Of a DNA stretch of 10,347 bases, positions 8,701 to 10,347 are shown in pieces (within the stretch, counting starts at the first letter, position 1; each line of letters opens with the position of its first letter). This stretch comes from Rodentolepis nana (taxonomy: Eukaryota; Platyhelminthes; Cestoda; Cyclophyllidea; Hymenolepididae): contig UZAE01002093.1 of NCBI GenBank assembly GCA_900617975.1, positions 1 through 10,347 on the forward strand. Direction: 5' to 3'. The translations under genes were made by a program, and so were the position numbers. The notes beneath the pieces were generated by a model. The model searched no databases, had not been told where the DNA came from, and worked only from the letters and a program-made list of their open reading frames with translations.

Positions 8701-10347
8701 CATTTGAAGCGTCCGTAATGGGAATCGCCGTGACGCTTTCAGTTAAGCCCATATCGGAGATACTGCTACCTAAAACAAGCAAAATCTATTGCCATATTCA
8801 GTAGGTGAATATCCAGATAAACGGTTTGAATTTCGCGCATAAGCAAAGCAAAATGAAATGGTCTAGCTCTTCAATCAATCGGCGTCTTTGCAGCTCCTGT
8901 TTCAAAGTCGATATGCGACAATAAAAGTGCTTCGATATGTCCCAGATCGATACTATGTCAACGAGGAGACAAGCGGTAGAAGAATATTGCTTCCCAGTGC
9001 TAATTCTGCGTTAATTAATTACATCCCATGTTATTTGTTATTTCAACTACCAAACAATAGTCAAATATTTTTCACTGTGTTGATCCAAAACAGTAAAAGG
9101 CCAAATAACTTTCTGTTTCCACCATAATTAAGGTGGGTTAGTGAGGATTTGAAATTAACTGCATATTTTTGCTCTAATTATGGGAAAAATTAAAAGCTTC
9201 GTAAAATCATAAGCGATCATGAAGTATTTTATTCGAATCACAGAAGTTTTAAAACCGCATACTGCTTAATTAAAAACTTCAAACAAATTCGTGCAATTCA
9301 TTCTTTCTATTTTTGGTAAGAGCTCTAGATAAAATCAGAGAGTTCATATGTAAACGGGAGCTTAGTATCAATTTGCACTATTCTGATTGTTTTAGTTGGT
9401 TTAATTTAATTAATGGTATTTATTTAATGTCATTTATCAATGGGGACAATTCACTTAATGTAAACGTTTGGACAGAACTGCAATTTAAATAAGAGTGCCA
9501 TTCACAGATTTTTCAAATGGGATATGCTTCCATATGATAGGCAAAAAATTTAGTTCTAGCTAGTTTTATGACGCCCAAGTATGGAAATCATTAGTCCATG
9601 TTGTGTTTGTCGTTACCTGTGACATTCAGATTTTCAAAGACTCCACCTGCTAAGCTCTCTTCCCCTCATCTCCATCTGTTGTTTATTTCCTTATATGTCA
9701 AACCAGGGGTGTGCAATAGACTTACCTCCACGTGGTGCACTCTGGGCAACGTATACTCATATGGCAAAAATGTCTATTAACTGACAGTTGACTTCTCACT
9801 TCAAACTACCAAGACCCCACCGCATTTCATTTTCTACTAATTCCACAGTACTCACCTTTTTTCTACCTTTGTGTCTGTCTGTCTCTTTTACGTCTGTGAA
9901 TCATTATTCTGTCCCCCTCTCGACTTTTTGCCACTTTGGTGTTCCTCTTCCTTTCTGTGAAGCACGAAGTCAACTAAAGGGCTAATGATACCTATCATAA
10001 CGCCTGCCATTTGAAATAAATATAAATAAATATGTCAAACCAACCACCAATCGTAATTTAATTAGTACTAAAATGTTCACTAGTCTACTTCCCTCTGCAT
10101 CATTATCACACCCTACTAGCTTGTATCAAATAGTGATTCTTTAACTCTAAAGATGAGAGTGGCTCAGTCCTTGAATATTGTCAAATAGGATGATATCGTT
10201 CTTTTACACTCAAACTGCTTCAAAGTGGAATAAAGAAATTAAACGAAAGACTTGAGTCGACTCATAACGAAAACTCGAGAAATGAGTGGACTGAAATCCT
10301 CCAGCTTACCAGTTTGTCTAAATAACTTCGCTTTATGCGTGCTAATA
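2681..10347 (-). CDS. Phosphatase and actin regulator (Phactr)-like protein, multi-exon gene, 5' end outside window
   Basis: Joined exons (minus strand): 10347-10310 (partial), 8769-8262, 8186-7550, 7473-7206, 6276-6041, 4611-4206, 3089-3055, 2974-2840 and 2764-2681, giving 781 visible residues and a TAA stop. All internal borders are GT/AG and all phases agree. Phactr proteins bind PP1 through their C-terminus and G-actin through RPEL repeats, steering PP1 to cytoskeletal substrates. Seen here: the last 72 residues carry RTRFS (RVxF-like), DEYDRR, a Trp and SEKTWVKLTPSDK, then IREELN, EMKVHE and SRQFTRF, in the order and spacing known for the family tail. The preceding roughly 700 residues are Ser-rich, polar and low in hydrophobics, so probably disordered. 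Vertebrate Phactrs are about 580-700 residues, so this one is long. No canonical RPEL repeat is visible. Family assignment is firm at the C-terminus; assignment of the upstream exons to the same gene rests on strand, spacing and phase. Confidence 0.82.
2840..2974 (-). CDS. Phactr-like gene, PP1-docking exon
   Basis: The acceptor TTTTCAATGCTTAG ends at 2975 and the donor GATAAG|GTTAGT starts at 2839; both ends are phase 0 and the exon has 45 codons. It carries the family signature: RTRFS (RVxF-like, with Thr where Ile or Val is usual), then LQVIDADEYDRR and SEKTWVKLTPSDK. Known Phactr tails read RFSDYVEV, DAQDYDRR and DKPWTRLT in the same order. In PHACTR1 the RVxF, hydrophobic pair, Arg and Trp line the PP1 surface and form a composite docking and substrate site. 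The upstream GEENGCVHTRAGS replaces the expected last RPEL repeat. Confidence 0.9.
3055..3089 (-). CDS. Phactr-like gene, 35-base micro-exon (tentative)
   Basis: The sequence lies between the acceptor TGTCGCATTTTAG (ending 3090) and the donor AAGAAG|GTAATA (starting 3054). Only one of its three frames both stays open and joins phase 1 on the left to phase 0 on the right, and that is exactly what the neighbouring exons need. It adds RYRSFAHKDKK after a junction Val. The intron to the next exon is 80 bases, in line with the other small introns. A weaker alternative micro-exon lies just upstream (after TTTCTTAG) but its donor, GTCTTT, is poor. Confidence 0.5.
3090..4205 (-). other. Phactr-like intron, 1116 bases
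   Basis: Bounded by AAAAG|GTAAGT and CGCATTTTAG. I looked on the minus strand for the EL-x4-IL core of RPEL repeats, because these repeats should lie about here in the protein, and found none with splice sites. The 54-codon short ORF listed separately is the only notable frame. Confidence 0.6.
3723..3887 (-). CDS. Short ORF inside a Phactr-like intron (54 codons, tentative)
   Basis: An ATG-started frame in the 1116-base intron reads MNSSSQLLVTTYFLDFKPHQ at its start, includes the basic stretch QRKRSKTLR, and ends QYLREFVGWPDSQLIGQFL before a TAG. I see no good donor inside it, so it is hard to make it an exon of the host gene. Its length is within what chance can give in AT-rich DNA. Confidence 0.12.
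   Translation of the reverse strand: MNSSSQLLVTTYFLDFKPHQRKRSKTLRMFSFISLQYLREFVGWPDSQLIGQFL
4206..4611 (-). CDS. Phactr-like gene, exon before the C-terminal module
   Basis: The acceptor TGCGTTTTTCAG ends at 4612 in phase 0; the donor AAAAG|GTAAGTTT starts at 4205 in phase 1. The 135 codons begin SLAPNHNLQPQYRHHHH (a short His run) and contain NGDERPVEIQDTS and a Ser/Thr/Pro-rich ending. In Phactr relatives this position would be close to the RPEL repeats; ERPVEI here lacks the EL...IL spacing of an RPEL motif. The exon is followed by an intron of 1116 bases. Confidence 0.75.
4612..6040 (-). other. Phactr-like intron, 1429 bases
   Basis: AT-rich intronic sequence. It contains a short TA microsatellite near 5613-5622 and a G-rich run on the minus strand (C-rich at about 5655-5670). 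The open frames here (for example 5442-5687) have no supporting splice sites or family resemblance. Confidence 0.6.
6041..6276 (-). CDS. Phactr-like gene, polar exon
   Basis: The acceptor, with a pyrimidine-rich lead (TTTCTCTTTAATTCATACAG), ends at 6277; the donor AAGA|GTGAGT starts at 6040. It enters in phase 1 (the junction codon is Met) and leaves in phase 0. The 78 full codons open with KSRFSDAQDDFSERS and end with SRPKIIPVSSTSKTR, and are rich in Ser, Thr and Arg. There is no recognised domain. The match of both phases to its neighbours, which are separated from it by introns of 929 and 1429 bases, is the main support. Confidence 0.7.
7012..7103 (-). CDS. Possible alternative exon in a Phactr-like intron
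   Basis: A 92-base open segment sits downstream of a strong pyrimidine tract (TCTCTTCCCCCTTTTAATTA) and ends at a textbook donor (TTTTTTG|GTAAGT, intron starting 7011). Read in phase 1 from the AG at 7104 it encodes TEPDIGSKLGRDSEEGRE and FEQAKGRGFL and exits in phase 0. Those phases are the same as for the exon at 6041-6276, so it could replace that exon but could not be included together with it. A weakness is that the first AG after the tract (7106) gives phase 2, not 1. Confidence 0.25.
7206..7473 (-). CDS. Phactr-like gene, Ser/Pro-rich exon
   Basis: The acceptor AACACTGTAG ends at 7474 in phase 0 and the donor CTCAA|GTAAGT starts at 7205 in phase 1. The 89 codons begin TNCKIFHIDQKEEEQQ, then become Ser/Pro-rich (LSLPRPKS, SMPYSPSQ, RPVYSPASS). 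The open frame runs 18 bases past the donor to a TGA at 7186-7188, so intron retention would truncate the protein. No domain is recognised; this is probably linker sequence. Confidence 0.75.
7550..8186 (-). CDS. Phactr-like gene, long disordered exon with RVxF-like KPVKF
   Basis: The acceptor CATTCTTTTCAG ends at 8187 and the donor AGACAG|GTAGGA starts at 7549. The exon enters in phase 2 (completing an Arg codon) and leaves in phase 0, after 212 complete codons. The product is rich in Ser, Asp, Glu, Lys and Arg with no domain I recognise. It contains RSGSLPS, a basic and acidic stretch (QRRRIHEEEEVNK) and KPVKF at 7727-7741. KPVKF matches the general PP1-docking pattern (basic residue, Val, any residue, Phe) far upstream of the family's usual PP1 site. 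The flanking introns are only 75 and 76 bases. Confidence 0.82.
8262..8769 (-). CDS. Phactr-like gene, acidic Ser-rich exon
   Basis: The acceptor is TTGCTTGTTTTAG at 8770, with an in-frame stop just upstream, so the frame must enter here by splicing or start inside the exon. The donor is AAGAG|GTGAGT at 8261 and the exit phase is 2. It encodes 168 full codons: a Glu/Asn-rich part, an Asp/Glu/Ser tract with a run of seven serines (about 8390-8520), then ERRKSFGERD and an acidic ending. The acidic Ser tract suits casein kinase 2, and RRKS (8354-8365) suits a basophilic kinase such as PKA; these are motif-level inferences. The first ATG (8750-8752, G at -3 and +4) could be an alternative start if the edge exon is not used. 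Confidence 0.8.
8770..9692 (-). other. Phactr-like intron part without other genes
   Basis: This is the gene-proximal part of the 1540-base intron. An open minus-strand stretch at about 8801-9010 is discussed among the rejected items. The rest, especially 9120-9560, is very AT-rich, with an imperfect inverted repeat (GAAGTTTTAA and TTAAAAACTTC, about 9244-9282). No gene or RNA is seen. Confidence 0.5.
9706..10029 (+). mobile_element. SINE-like retroposon, right copy (324 bp)
   Basis: The segment is flanked by a perfect 13-bp direct repeat, ATATGTCAAACCA, at 9693-9705 and 10030-10042. It begins GGGGTGTGCAATAGACTT and ends in an A-rich tail of ATAAATA units next to the right duplication. Variable-length target-site duplications plus an A-rich tail are what target-primed reverse transcription leaves behind. 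No open reading frame of note is present, so it would be non-autonomous. Much of it is shared with the left copy: head with 1031-1085, middle with 661-690, tail region with 513-570, all inverted. I found no convincing pol III A/B boxes, so the ancestor RNA is unknown. It lies in a Phactr-like intron, antisense to the gene. Confidence 0.72.
10310..10347 (-). CDS. Phactr-like gene, first visible exon (partial)
   Basis: The sequence upstream of a good donor (CTG|GTAAGC, intron starting at 10309) is open in the frame reading ISTHKAKLFRQT and ends in phase 1. The exon at 8769 begins in phase 1, so the two can be joined without a frame break, giving a Gly at the junction. A second frame is also open over these 38 bases, so the reading frame is supported only by the phase match. 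The intron made by this join is 1540 bases long and contains the right-hand retroposon copy. Confidence 0.42.

Noticed and set aside
8750..8770. Trans-splice acceptor with ATG 17 bases downstream, as an alternative 5' end of the Phactr-like gene
   Set aside because: The TTTTAG acceptor could receive a spliced leader in a flatworm, but the phase-matched upstream exon at the window edge explains it equally well, and the sequence alone cannot separate the two.
8801..9010. Open minus-strand stretch in the first visible intron containing STLKQELQRRRLI, which has the EL spacing of an RPEL repeat
   Set aside because: It lacks the Arg-Pro start of an RPEL, shows no usable donor in the frame, and its frame does not fit the phase-1 entry of the next exon. 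The resemblance is short enough to be chance.
9421..9500. Similarity between this region (reverse strand) and about 1265-1330, sharing GTCCCCATT
   Set aside because: Only about ten bases match and the flanks do not align, so it is not part of the inverted retroposon pair.

Overview
This looks like a stretch of nuclear genome from an animal. It is AT-rich, its genes are split by introns, and several introns are only 75-80 bases long with good GT...AG borders. Small introns plus AT-richness fit a flatworm such as a tapeworm, but that placement is an inference and no marker in the window proves it.

The main feature is one gene on the minus strand, running from beyond the right edge to 2681. I rebuilt nine exons (the first cut by the window edge) whose splice phases agree at every junction and which give an open product of 781 visible residues. 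The last two exons encode the conserved C-terminus of the phosphatase and actin regulator (Phactr) family. This tail docks protein phosphatase 1 (PP1) through an RVxF-like motif, an Arg pair and a Trp, followed by a C-terminal helix. The rest is a long, Ser-rich, acidic, probably disordered region. The RPEL actin-binding repeats that normally sit just before the PP1-binding tail are not visible.

Two copies of one dispersed retroposon-like (SINE-like) family lie in opposite orientation, one in the first visible intron (9706-10029) and one beyond the 3' end of the gene (487-1089). Each has an A-rich tail and flanking target-site duplications. The left copy has amplified an internal module of about 40 bases into seven units and has doubled part of its head region.

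The left side (1-486 and 1098-2680) is mostly non-coding as far as I can see. It holds a possible last exon of a second minus-strand gene (270-374), a possible small plus-strand coding start (2528-2611) and a GGA microsatellite. The long introns hold one candidate alternative exon (7012-7103) and otherwise nothing I can defend as coding.
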